Assembly (NCBI RefSeq): GCF_037042905.1
Contig: NC_087245.1
Coordinates: forward strand, 30,630,001 to 30,694,000
Direction: 5' to 3'
DNA: 64,000 nucleotides
DNA from: Lytechinus pictus
Lineage: Eukaryota; Echinodermata; Echinoidea; Temnopleuroida; Toxopneustidae
Part shown: positions 48,268 to 58,156 of the stretch, piece by piece
Layout: the number at the start of each line of letters is the position of its first letter
How positions within the stretch are numbered: position 1 is the first letter of the stretch
Program-made: the position numbers and the translations under genes
The notes under the pieces: model-generated
Seen by the model: the letters and a program-made list of their open reading frames with translations, nothing else
The model's database searches: none
Told to the model about the DNA's origin: nothing

Positions 48268-48998
48268 GGAGCAGGTGGGGAACTCCCACTTCCCTGGAGC
48301 AGGCGAGGAACTCCCACTTCCCTGGAGGAGGCGAGGAACTCCCACTTCCCTGGAGCAGGCGAGGAACTTCCACTTCCCTGGAGCAGGCGAGGAACTCCCA
48401 CTTCCCTGGAGCAGGCGAGGAACTCCCACTTCCCTGGAGCAGGCGAGGAACTCCCACTTCCCTGGAGCAGGCGAGGAACTCCAACTTCCCTGGAGCAGGC
48501 GAGGAACTCCCACTTCCTGGAGCAGGCGAGGAACTCCCACTTCCTGGAGCAGGCGAGGAACTCCCACTTCCCTGGAGCAGGCGAGGAACTCCCACTTCCC
48601 TGGAGCAGGCTAGGAACTCCCACTTCCCTGGAGCAGGCGAGGAACTCCCACTTCCCTGGAGCAGGCGAGGAACTCCCACTTCCCTGGAGCAGGCGAGGAA
48701 CTCCCACTTCCCTGGAGCAGGCGAGGAACTCCCACTTCCTGGAGCAGGCGAGGAACTCCCACTTCCTGGAGCAGGCGAGGAACTCCCACTTCCCTGGAGC
48801 AGGCGAGGAACTCCCACTTCCTGGAGCAGGCGAGGAACTCCCACTTCCCTGGAGCAGGCTAGAAACTCCCACTTCCCTGGAGCAGGCGAGGAACTCCCAC
48901 TTCCCTGGAGCAGGCGAGGAACTCCCACTTCCCTGGAGCAGGCGAGGAACTCCCACTGCCCTGGAGCAGGCGAGGAACTCCCACTGCCCTGGAGCAGG
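48268..48998 (+). repeat. 28-bp minisatellite (27-bp variants), about 26 units
   Basis: The unit contains GAGGAACTCCCACTTCC followed by CTGGAGCAGGC. Most units are 28 bp, and several lack one C (CTTCCTGG) and are 27 bp. Variants include GGCTAGG and CACTGCCC. GC content is far above the AT-rich flanks. Because the unit carries almost no stop codon on either strand and is not a multiple of three, frames up to 347 residues (minus, 48,017-49,060) and 327 residues (plus, 48,052-49,035) stay open and repeat peptides such as REVGVPRLLQGSGSSSPAPG. I regard these as by-products and not genes. Confidence 0.95.
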
Positions 48999-49087
48999 TT
49001 TTCATCAGGAGGCGATGGTGGGTCAGGTTGATTAATTCGGAGCCGTTGCTTGGAAGGCATCCCGCATGTGGTTACTGATGTAATTGT

Positions 49088-49620
49088 TAAAGTTGATTTG
49101 AATCAATAGAAAAAAATCACACAAGCATATCGCGCTAAAAATTTCATCAAAATCGGATGATAAATGAAAAGAAGTTTTGACATTTTGAATTTTTGCTTAT
49201 TTTTCACCCGTTAAAGCACATTTCAGTTACATGTTAATAAAATAATCGATGATGTCCCTCACTCACTATTTCTTTTGTTTTTAATATTTCAATTTTTACA
49301 GATTTGACAACAAGGAGCAACTTGATTGAACAATAAAATGTTTAAAAAATGGTAATACCACAAAGGTAGGGAGGAATAAAACTTTGTTTCACATGACAAT
49401 GAGGAGAAAATTTGAATATTTCATATGATAAAATGCAAAAGAAACAGTAAATGGGTGACGTCATCAGTTCCCTCATTTGCATACCGACCAAGATGTGCCT
49501 ATAACCGTTTTGGGAAATTAACCGAAATGTCAAAAAATTTTATGAGATTTTCAGTGTTATGCTTGTTGGATTTTTCTCCTTTTATTCAAATCAACTTTTC
49601 GTTTGGGTGGACTTGTCCTT
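49088..49620. mobile_element. Second copy of the TTAA-type inverted-repeat MITE family (truncated left end)
   Basis: Matches 35,961-36,562 over its whole length (GTTGATTTGAATCAATAG, AATTTCATCAAAATCGGATG, CACTCACTATTTCTTTTGTT, GACGTCATCAG, CCTCATTTGCATACCGACCA, GGGTGGACTTGTCCTTT). The outermost 20 or so bases of the left arm (the CAAGTCCACCCC part) are missing, and the right side is followed by CG rather than TTAA. The ends have therefore decayed or been lost. Confidence 0.82.
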
Positions 49621-49857
49621 TCGCTAAGATTTCTCAATTGAGAGGACTAATGAGAAGGAGAATGTGGATGGTTCGTGGTCTTCGCCGTCGACGAAACACC
49701 ACCCATCAAAAGTTTGGGAACGCCTATATAACATACTAGGACAAACAACACACCTCGTATTAAAGAGAGTGGGTGCAGTTTTGTTTTGAGAATAAAATAA
49801 ACATCGTATCATTTAAAGTGCAACGCTATAGATGTGATAGGTTCTTCAAGGAAACAT

Positions 49858-50075
49858 TGCACTCTTAAAACAAATCAGTCAAATTGACTAGACAAGTAGT
49901 CAGATGCATGGGTGGAACTGATAGTCTAGTTACATTTCTGACATATATTCTAGTCAGAAATGACTCAATTCTACTAAAAGACGACTAGAAAATGTTTAAA
50001 TACGACTAGAATAACAGTTGCACCCAGCTGACCCTATAAACTAGTCTCATTTAACTGATTTGTTTTTAGAGTGTA
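49858..50075. mobile_element. MITE-like inverted-repeat element, 218 bp
   Basis: The left end is TGCACTCTTAAAACAAATCA and the right end reverse-complemented is TACACTCTAAAAACAAATCA, continuing GTCAAATTGACTAG / GTTAAATGAGACTAG. The interior is rich in CTAGTC and GACTAG repeats in both orientations. There is no coding capacity. Confidence 0.78.
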
Positions 50076-50110
50076 CCGTTTTGCTATACTTGAAATGGTA
50101 AAAATCAGTG

Positions 50111-50288
50111 CTACATCTTTTCTCCTCCACCCCGAACAAGGACTCTAACAGGAGTATAATCTGTAAATAGATTCATAAAACGATTCTTTGGCGGTTCTTC
50201 TCTCATGGTGGGTTCTCGTAACAATACATGGCCTGTCATTTGGACACTTTGGACATCCTCTGACAAACCTTTTGGGACCCTTTCAGGT
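50111..50288 (-). CDS. Possible terminal exon of an unrecognised host gene
   Basis: On the minus strand a plausible splice acceptor (CGACCTTTTACCTACAG) precedes a 178-nt stretch reading PERVPKGLSEDVQSVQMTGH, then VLLREPTMREEPPKNRF and MNLFTDYTPVRVLVRGG before TAG at 50,111-50,113. Composition is balanced and less AT-biased than the surroundings, unlike neighbouring chance frames. Another minus-strand patch at about 50,452-50,600 (MSSGLGRRKTNWILDQ, then HMVPPFNSFGTP with a following GT) might be an upstream exon, but the splice phase did not fit simply. I recognise no family. It could equally be a chance open stretch. Confidence 0.3.
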
Positions 50289-51612
50289 CTGTAGGTAAAA
50301 GGTCGTATCGAAAGTACGAGCAAAATTTGGATGCAGTCTTATTTACAATAATTTTCCTACGTGCATGGTTTCAGAAAGACCAACTTTTATGATTATATGG
50401 AAGGAAATACTGGTAAATAAATTTAAATCTCCCGCTTGTTTATATCCATACAGGTGTTCCGAAACTATTGAAGGGTGGTACCATGTGGATACCATGGTTT
50501 GAAAGATCACCCAGTGCAGTCTCGTCATGGTGAGGGTGTGACTGATCTAGGATCCAGTTGGTTTTCCGCCTTCCCAAGCCAGATGACATTTTCCTTCATT
50601 TTCCTGAGGATGTTAAATACTATATATTAAGATTGGTTGGTACAAAACAGGTTAACAAAATCGGTTCACCAATTCACCTTCCACGCATGCGGGGATTTTT
50701 TTAGCATATAAGCCGCATTCTCTGGGACTTTCCAATGTTTTAATGTAAAGTATCTACTAGTAATAGTTTTAAGGAGGAGGCTTTATTTAGTTGATCAGTT
50801 TGTTCTCCAAATTTGTTTAAGGCTTGTTTTAGATTTCGGTAAAAACACAACATAGTCATGATGATTTCAATGGTGATCCCGTAAGGAATGCTAACTTTGT
50901 TGAAGATGAATCCATCAAATCTCGTCTTAATTATACTTTAATGGGCAATATGTTTTGTAAAGCTCGGTCGCTTCATTTTCCCGCATAATTCCTCTAAAAA
51001 ATTAATAATTTCGCGCCCCTATTACTATTAGCCTCATTGGCATAATTGAGGCTCAGTGTTTGCAACATTCCTTTAAATAAGTTTAAACAAATTTAAATTA
51101 ATCTAAAAAAAATGCTTCTTGCGGGCGCATTAAACAGAAAATGGAGAGAGAAAAAATATAAATTAGAATCTTTATAATGCAGAAAGTATTTGAATTCCAC
51201 ATTTTTCTTAGAGCTCAGTCGCTTTGCTTCCTCACCAAGTGTTTTTTTTTTCCTTTCAGGATTTTACGGCATTAAAGCCTTGCTACCGCTTTGCCAAAAA
51301 GTAGGCCTTAACTATTTGAATGCCACTATTGTTAATTCTACTCCTTACATTTTTCATGAATTTTTTATCCTCCTAAATGTTGTTTATTATTTACAATTGT
51401 ATTTGACTAGGTGAATATTTTCCACTATTTCTGTTTTATTATTACTATTGCTTGAATCAAGAATATCTTGTGCAATCTGTTAAAACTTACTGAAATGAAA
51501 TGAGGTTTGGTTTACAATCAGGGTACACCAGTCTATCTTATTGAACAACAAAAAAGCTGTTTTGTTTTCCTCACCTTTTTTATGGCGAAAATCAAGGTGA
51601 AATAATAGGTAA
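50289..51612. other. AT-rich DNA, no gene recognised
   Basis: Apart from the possible upstream exon noted at about 50,452-50,600, the interval contains only short open frames without motifs. A poly-T stretch near 51,241-51,250 is the only simple feature. Confidence 0.5.
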
Positions 51613-51990
51613 ATTGCCGATTCGTCTATTGCCAACTCGTCCACTTATCTCATTGCTCTACCTTCGTTTAGTCTAATGCCATTCGGTCCATTAACATTTT
51701 GTCTGGCAACCATTTGGTCCAATATTCACTTCATCTAATCGCCAGTTCGTCTATGACCATTTCGTCTGATAACCAGTTGGTCTAATACCCATTTTCTTTT
51801 CATTCATTTCGCCCAATTGACACTTATCCAATTAGACCAAATGGTTTATGGACTAAATGGCTATTGGGCCAACTGGTAATTAGACGAAATGGTGAGTGGA
51901 CGAAATGTCAATTAGACCATGTGTATGGTGGACGAATTGATGATAGACCAAATGATAGTAGATGAGTTAATTGTCAATTAGACCAATTGG
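51613..51990. repeat. Foldback of inverted short-repeat arms (ATTTCGTCTAAT-type motif)
   Basis: The left arm (about 51,613-51,795) is a loose tandem of TTCGTCTAATNCCA-like units of about 20 bp: GCCGATTCGTCTATT, GCCATTCGGTCCATT, ACCATTTGGTCCAAT, ACCATTTCGTCTGAT. The right arm (about 51,830-51,990) has the same units reverse-complemented: ATTAGACGAAATGG, ATTAGACCAAATGG, GACGAAATGTCAATTAGACC. The two arms could pair over most of their length. No coding content. Confidence 0.8.
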
Positions 51991-52299
51991 AAATAAACCT
52001 AATAATATTTCTTTTAAGCTGTGAGGCATGATGTCACATCTGATTTTGGTTTCTAATGTCTAATTCTACCTTTTGATTATGTGTTCTGTCAAATGATTAT
52101 TCTTCGGAAAAGGGCACTTTTTGACGAAAAACGATTTGACAACATTTGAACAAAAAATCAGTAATCTGTAGCTTCTGGGGTTTCGCGGGGGTTTTCATTG
52201 TTAACAATGGCATTTCAAAAATAAAAGCAGTGATTGGTAAAACAATGCTTAATGATGGATAATAATAAAGATGCATTGGACGAAAATTTAAGAAAATGC

Positions 52300-52475
52300 T
52301 ACAGTAAATTTGGCCCTAAAAGGTCAGATATGGTCCATTTTGAGAAGTAAACGTATATCTCAATATTTTTCTCGTTTTCCAACAATGGCCAATGCCAATA
52401 AGTTGCCATAGTATATTTGAGATTACAATACACATAATATTTTATGATTCACAAAAGACCCTTTTGAATATATAC
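52300..52475. repeat. Interspersed repeat shared with 62,105-62,220
   Basis: AGATATGGTCCATTTTGAGA and the nearby GCCAATAAGTTGCCATAGTA then TTTGAGATTACAATACACA resemble AGATATGGTCAGTTTTGAGA, CCAATAGCTTACTATCATAG and TTTTGAGATATTGTACACAG around 62,120-62,205. Two diverged copies in one window suggest a dispersed family; its type is unknown. Confidence 0.5.
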
Positions 52476-52504
52476 CCTGATCATAACAAAACCCCACTTG
52501 AACT

Positions 52505-52645
52505 GGAATGAATGAACGAAAAGATAAATGTATGAATGAATGAATGATGGTACTGATTCCTGAATTCATTTATTCATTGATTCATGTATGCAGCATTCAT
52601 TCATTCATTTATTTATTCATTCATTCATTATATGAATTAATCAAG
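52505..52645 (+). repeat. GAAT/ATTC microsatellite in inverted halves
   Basis: (TGAA)n at about 52,508-52,545 is followed by (TTCA)n-type repeats at about 52,565-52,630, so the two halves are self-complementary. Confidence 0.8.
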
Positions 52646-53050
52646 TAATTAATAAAGGCAAAGAGAATAGATGGCTAACGTGGACTAATACATGTTTTCT
52701 GATATAGGCATTTGTTGAAAATAAAATAAATTAATTGCTTATAGTACTCTGTGATTACCATTTTAGGGTTATTATCTTCATTCACGAAGCCTTTAAATAT
52801 GGTTATTTCACATGTTAAATGAAGAAGTGTAGAATATTATTTTGTAGGCCTATACCCCTCTCAGAGGCACATTCAGATTTCTGAAATCTACTCGAAATGA
52901 ATAATTTAATCTACTTTGCCTGTATATCTTGTTCCTCTGTCTAGTAATTAAAAAGAAAATCACTAAATACTTTCAATTGCTGGTATCTCACAGAACTTTA
53001 GTTAAGAATAAATTATGGTAGGCCTCTTTTCTAAAGTACACTTGGTAAAT

Positions 53051-53328
53051 CTGGGGCCTGTCTTACAAAGAGTTACGATTGATCCGATCAACCACAACTA
53101 CGGACGGCCAGCAACGTCAACATCTAAAGTGCAAATTTGTTCAAAATATTTTATAGATATGATGTATATTCATACATTCATCGTTCTCTTGAAGATTCAG
53201 TGTGATTCTCTTTGTTTGCTAAGGAGATTTTGCATACACATTTCCTGTAGAGGAAAACATGGTATGGATGGATTTCCATAGTTGAGATTGATTGGATCAA
53301 TCGTAACTCTTTGTAAGAAGGGGGCCAG
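53051..53328. mobile_element. MITE, 278 bp
   Basis: The left end is CTGGGGCCTGTCTTACAAAG and the right end reverse-complemented is CTGGCCCCCTTCTTACAAAG. Both continue AGTTACGATTGATCC then GATCAA / AATCAA. The inverted repeats are about 40 bp with an AT-rich interior. Flanking target duplication was not resolved. Confidence 0.85.
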
Positions 53329-53420
53329 AACGAGAAGTTTTCTCTGCATATGACATGCGGCTAAATTTTAAAATTTGTTATTTTGCTAGGATGATTGATC
53401 ATTAAATTAATATGTTATAC

Positions 53421-53556
53421 CCATTGGCGGCGATCTCAGGGGATGGGAAAACATGCCCCCTCCCATCGATTTTCAAAGTTTGTTCAGCAGTTTATGGGAG
53501 GGGGATGGTCTCGTCCCCCTAGATGGACCAAAATATCGTGAAATCGCCGCCTATGG
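53421..53556. mobile_element. MITE-like inverted-repeat element, 136 bp
   Basis: CCATTGGCGGCGATCTCA on the left corresponds to CCATAGGCGGCGATTTCA on the right when reverse-complemented. The middle has CCCCCTCCCAT facing ATGGGAGGGGG. Small and palindromic overall. Confidence 0.7.
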
Positions 53557-53596
53557 TTAACCTACCTTTGTCTACTTGTATTCATTCTCGTACAGA

Positions 53597-53700
53597 ACTT
53601 TTACCCCCACTACACCATCTCTTACTCTTCTGTCCCGCCGTCTCTTCCTTCCGTTGTCTCTCTTCTCTCCCTCTTGTATCCTCCGTCTCTGCAATTCTTT
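53597..53700 (+). repeat. Short polypyrimidine tract
   Basis: About 100 bp rich in C and T between two MITE-like elements. The open frames across it on both strands are low-complexity and not called as genes. Confidence 0.7.
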
Positions 53701-53734
53701 TCTGCACATCAGCAAAGATGATGGTCTACCTCTG

Positions 53735-53838
53735 AAGGGACTTTCACACTTGGTAGTGCGACCATTTGAGTTACGATATACTTTGCACAAAAAGCAATTC
53801 TCAAAAGTGGTCGAGCGACCAATTTTTGAAAGTCCCTT
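53735..53838. mobile_element. Small MITE-like inverted repeat, 104 bp
   Basis: The left end AAGGGACTTTCACACTTGGT and the right end reverse-complemented AAGGGACTTTCAAAAATTGG continue into GCGACCATTTGAG / GCTCGACCACTTTTGAG. The arms nearly meet in the middle. Confidence 0.7.
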
Positions 53839-55027
53839 AAAGTGCATCCTCTCTACCCTTTTTCCACACAGCCCTTGGAGAATAGAGTGAACTTCATAAA
53901 TTGCATGTCCACATTAATAACCCTGATCCAATAATCACTTGCAATCAAATTTAGCAAACTTTCAGTTATCCTTAGATCCAAAACCTCATGATAGATGTTA
54001 AACATTTAACTTTATCCTACCGCAGAAGATTAACTTTTCGCATTGCAAATTTGAAATAATTATTCTTGCTTGGTTTCTTCCATATATTTTCTTAATGTCT
54101 CTAAATGCATTGATTATCATCACAGAATTAACAGTACATTGTACGATTCAAAATATTTCTGACAAATTATTTTCATGCAGTGAAGTTCGCTCTTGTAAAA
54201 TAAAACAAGATGATCCCCTATTTTCAATCACAATTTCACCGGGAATGTTGCAAAGTGCAATGTCATTGAGGTATTCATTGTGACAATTTACTTTTCATGA
54301 GTTTTCTTTTAGATTATGAAAAAATCTAACATTTTGGGTGCATGAATACTAAATTACTTCTCAAAACAAAAGGATAAAGCAGTATTTGCTGTAATATCAT
54401 AAATCATTTTTTGAAAGGAGGAAAAGTTTGCCATCAATTTCAATCCATTTTGCAACAATTAACTATGGGGGGGGGGGGGTCGTACATCACAAAAAGGATA
54501 TGATTATTAAGTGCAGAAAATGGTAATCCAAATAGTGAGGGTCTGTCAATGAAAATTTAAAAAAGAAATCCCTGCTTACTAATCACCAAATGTTCAGTGA
54601 CGAATCGGTCAGTAATGCATTAATTAAAATTTCATCTAGGCCGACCAGCCTCAAATTTTGGAAGATGCCTGATAAATTTGAATAAATACTAGCCTTCTAT
54701 ATTTGGTTTACCTTCTGCACATTCTACAACATAAATGCTGGCCGGTATACTGAAAGTCGTGTTATCTTTAGCATGACCCTTTGTGTCAAATTTCATATTT
54801 TTTCAAAATGATATTTATATTTGCTTTATACTGCATAAATGTCGAGATAAAAAGTGCAAGCAAGTCTATTTCTGAACAAAGTTTCACAGTATAAAGATGT
54901 GCAGAAATAAAGCATAACTGATATATTTTTCAAAGAAAAAGATCCCCCCAAAAAAAATTACAAGCTGCCAACGAACACCTTAAGCTGATAGTGGGGTTGC
55001 TGAGATAACACGATATTCAAAATACCA
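53839..55027. other. AT-rich DNA, no gene recognised
   Basis: Short open frames without motifs. A run of about 12 G near 54,468-54,479 is the only conspicuous simple feature. Confidence 0.55.
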
Positions 55028-55286
55028 GTCACCTGGGGGCCACTCAACTGTATTGCTGTACACTTGGCGACAAACAAAACGCATAAAAAGGGTACTTTTT
55101 GCTTTTCATGCACGTTTATAGGGTGTAAAAAAGGCCAAAATTGGAGAAAAAAACTTATTTTTTAAGGGGGAAAAAACATGAATAGGGTATACATTTGACC
55201 AATGGATAAAGCTTGCCTAGGGATGGTTTTATAAAAGCTGTGGTCACACGTGTGTAAAGCAATGCAATTAAGTGGCCACCTGGGAC
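55028..55286. mobile_element. MITE-like inverted-repeat element, 259 bp
   Basis: The left end is GTCACCTGGGGGCCACTCAA and the right end reverse-complemented is GTCCCAGGTGGCCACTTAAT. Both continue to GTATTGCTGTACAC / GCATTGCTTTACAC. It is separated by only a few bases from the next element. Confidence 0.68.
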
Positions 55287-55291
55287 CAGTC

Positions 55292-55760
55292 CTGGGCCCC
55301 GTTTTGCATAAAAGTTAATACGAAATAGTGATATGGATCCTAATCGAATGATTGGCTGAAATTTATCATGTGACCAGTCATGGTTTTGAGATAAGGATCC
55401 ATATCACCATTTGGTATAGCAAAATTACACATTTTGATTGGGTATTAGAATAATTACACACTCGTTCACTTTGACAAAGGTACCTTGTGTGTGTGTAATT
55501 ATTAGTAATGCCCTTCATGTGTATAATTTGTGTACTATTAAAGTAAGAACAAAAATACTATATGATGCAACTTCTGAAGGTTGGCCAAAAAAGAAAAATA
55601 ATAGTGTAGTAGGTTTCATGGTACACCATGCATCTTAGGCAAGTGTTTGGGTGGTCCTTTTCAAGACCAACACTTTCCCCAAAAAGATACATGGTGTACT
55701 GTGAAACCTAGTACGACACTAAAATTACTATAATAGTACATTTTATGCAATGGGGCCCAG
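55292..55760. mobile_element. Compound foldback: outer inverted repeats enclosing two smaller hairpins
   Basis: The outer arms are CTGGGCCCCGTTTTGCATAA and, from the right, CTGGGCCCCATTGCATAAAA. Inside, GTGATATGGATCCTAATC (55,328 on) pairs with GATAAGGATCCATATCAC (to 55,409). GTTTCATGGTACACCATGCA (55,613 on) pairs with the region ending GGTGTACTGTGAAAC (to 55,709). Three inverted pairs in 470 bp suggest nested or composite insertions. Confidence 0.68.
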
Positions 55761-55788
55761 GGGCGGGGGGGAGAGGGGGTGGGGTGGG
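55761..55788 (+). repeat. G-quadruplex-type motif
   Basis: Runs of at least three G separated by single or few other bases (GGGCGGGGGG, GGGGG, GGGG, GGG) meet the usual four-run pattern on the plus strand. It directly follows the compound foldback. Folding is predicted by pattern only. Confidence 0.7.
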
Positions 55789-57049
55789 TTATGAATAGTG
55801 CCAAATTTAGAATACAAAAAGGGGAGTACTAGGCAGTAGAGAAATACACGAATGAGGAAAAAAGAAATATTTTATTTATTTTCCAATGGATTTATTGAAA
55901 AAATAGACAAAAAAAAAATCAGCAGCCCAGAAGATTCATTCAAGTATACAAGATACCATAGCAGCCGACCTCTTGATTCAATGGGGCAAACCCTGACCCT
56001 CACAAAATGACCAGCCGCCTAGTCGGAGCTTGGGTCTTCTTGTCAAAATCACACAATACATGATGACATCACTACCTTGAGACCTATTTTTCAATGTACA
56101 GAGACGGGCACTGAATACTGTTGTGCATGGTATACAACTTGCCACAATGGAAGTGCTTTTATCAATGAAATGTTGTGTAGCCAATAGTATGCAAGACAAT
56201 GCATTGATTTTTGAAGTTTGGGGGCAACAGTTACTCTTTTTTTTTTTTGGGGGGGGATTTATTTTTCCTAAAAAATGAATTTTAATTTGCTCCCTTTCTC
56301 ACAACCACCCCCTCCCCTCTCAACCCTTTAACACAAATGGCAGTAGATCCACCGATTGTGCACTCTTCCCATACCTCCTTGTACTATCCATCCAGGGAAG
56401 AATTTTGTGAAGATTTTGGAGCAAATTAGTGATAATCACTAAAAAAACTTGTTATGAAAAAATGCTCCCTGTATCTGCCCATTTTCAATCATTTCACATC
56501 ATTTCAACATAAATTATCCATGACTGATACTACAGTGTTCTAATTTTCAATTAATATTTCTGATTATTAATCATATTCACATTTCATATTTTTATTATTC
56601 GTTTAATTTTATTTCTTTAAAATTTATCTATTTATCTTTTTTTTTTTTTTTGAGCAAATGGAATATATTACAAATATATTGCAAATAAATATACCCTTTT
56701 CTGCACATGATGCAATTGTGTTTCTGAACACTGCATTTTGATCAAAATAGAAACCAATAGGGGAAAAAATTATTTTTCCCTTGTTAAGCTAATCTAATGA
56801 GTCACCATCATACATGAACCAAATGTTTGCTTGCATACTGTATCCATCATGCAACCATGAACTCTGAGTGATCAGGCGAGGCACCGACAATGATAGATAG
56901 ATCTAATAGGGAGGGACCCTAACATAGGCTTGTCCTGAGGGAGTACACTTCATATCCCACAATGGTTTATAATCCCCCATCAATCATTGCAATACAATGC
57001 ATGAACCATTGTCATGAAGGCAAAACATCAAATTTCAGAGAAGACACCA
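55789..57049. other. AT-rich DNA, no gene recognised
   Basis: Includes T-runs near 56,237 and 56,640-56,652 and C-rich CCACCCCCTCCCC near 56,305. The longest open frame (minus, 55,978-56,199, 73 residues) has no recognisable motif. Confidence 0.5.
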
Positions 57050-57345
57050 ATAAAAAAATAAAAAATCTTTCCATGGATATAAGGAACCATTCCTTCAGCC
57101 GAATCGTCATCAACAACCAATGACAACTCTCACAGACAGCACCCAATAAAATTGCCCAATCTTGTTCCAGACTGGATAGAGGAAACCACTTCTTTCCCCA
57201 AAGGATCATGGGGAGTTGGAACAATCTACCAAAAACATGCAATGTCAAACAGCACCCAACCACACTGGATATAGGAAACCATTTCTTTAGCCAAAGGGAC
57301 ACCTGGAAAAATCTACCAATCACTGCCCTACCAACAGACCGGAAG
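57050..57345 (+). pseudogene. Possible degraded retrotransposon C-terminus with a repeated motif
   Basis: Plus-strand pieces read GNHFFPQRIMGSWNNLPK and GNHFFSQRDTWKNLP, and a weaker first copy near 57,083 reads RNHSFS. WNNLP and HFFSQR resemble the terminal block of CR1-like polyproteins (basic stretch, then W-N-x-L-P). The block appears to be present two to three times in tandem within 250 bp, which is odd for a simple retrotransposon remnant. Frames are broken. Low confidence. Confidence 0.3.
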
Positions 57346-58156
57346 ATGGATGAATGAACAGCCTTGCACTACTTCATGTCAAGCTTCAGGACCTGGCTGA
57401 TAAAACCTCTCTTGACATGATCAGAGGATCAGGAACCATGAGCAAAGAGGGAAATAATTCTATGATGGTTTGGAATTATGCATTGTATGATCATTGCAAA
57501 GAAAGTGAAAGACTCGCGATTTCCTTTGAAAGATTTCTAGATGGCACAAGATCAAAGGATAAGCAAATTAATCATTGAGTGGAGGCCCTTCTCCAAACTG
57601 GCAATGATAAGCAGGTACATATTACCTATCAAGCCCGGGAGGGTTTCTGCAATAAATCTGTAAAGATCAGTGGCGGCCGAACAGAAGCGTTGTTATCGTA
57701 ACAGAACGCTAACAGTAGGGCCAGTCACATCTTTTACGGGCGACCACTGCCTAGACGCATTGTTTTCACTAACAGGGCACTAAAAGTAGGTCTACCGGTA
57801 TCGATAAACTCACAGAAGCTTAGCCGAATTCCTAATAATCTAACAATAAAAGGCCAGCAGAAGCTAACAGTGGCACTAATGTTAATACAAATCACTAACA
57901 GTGCCAAGGGCACCAATAGTGACGATGTTAGTGAATAATATCTCCCTTTAAAACTTGTCTCCCTTTCTTACACCAATGCAATTTCTGTATGTAGCCAAAA
58001 TTCATAAATGTATAATTATTTTACCTTAATTACAAGCTATTGACTTTATGTTTTTATGAATGAAATATTGATGATAATTTCCATCAAAAAACAATAAAAA
58101 CAAAGAAATACATAGGTAAGCAAAAAATTGTTGACAATCCTCTTGAGAGTGTCCAT
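57346..58156. other. No gene recognised
   Basis: A 74-residue plus-strand open frame (57,354-57,578) has no recognised motif. About 57,660-57,930 has several CTAACAGT/CACTAACAG words, suggesting a decayed short repeat. Confidence 0.45.

Noticed and set aside
48017..49060. A 347-residue minus-strand protein and a 327-residue plus-strand protein
   Set aside because: Both cover the same 28-bp minisatellite, all six frames are open across it, and the flanking residues show no domain or conserved motif.
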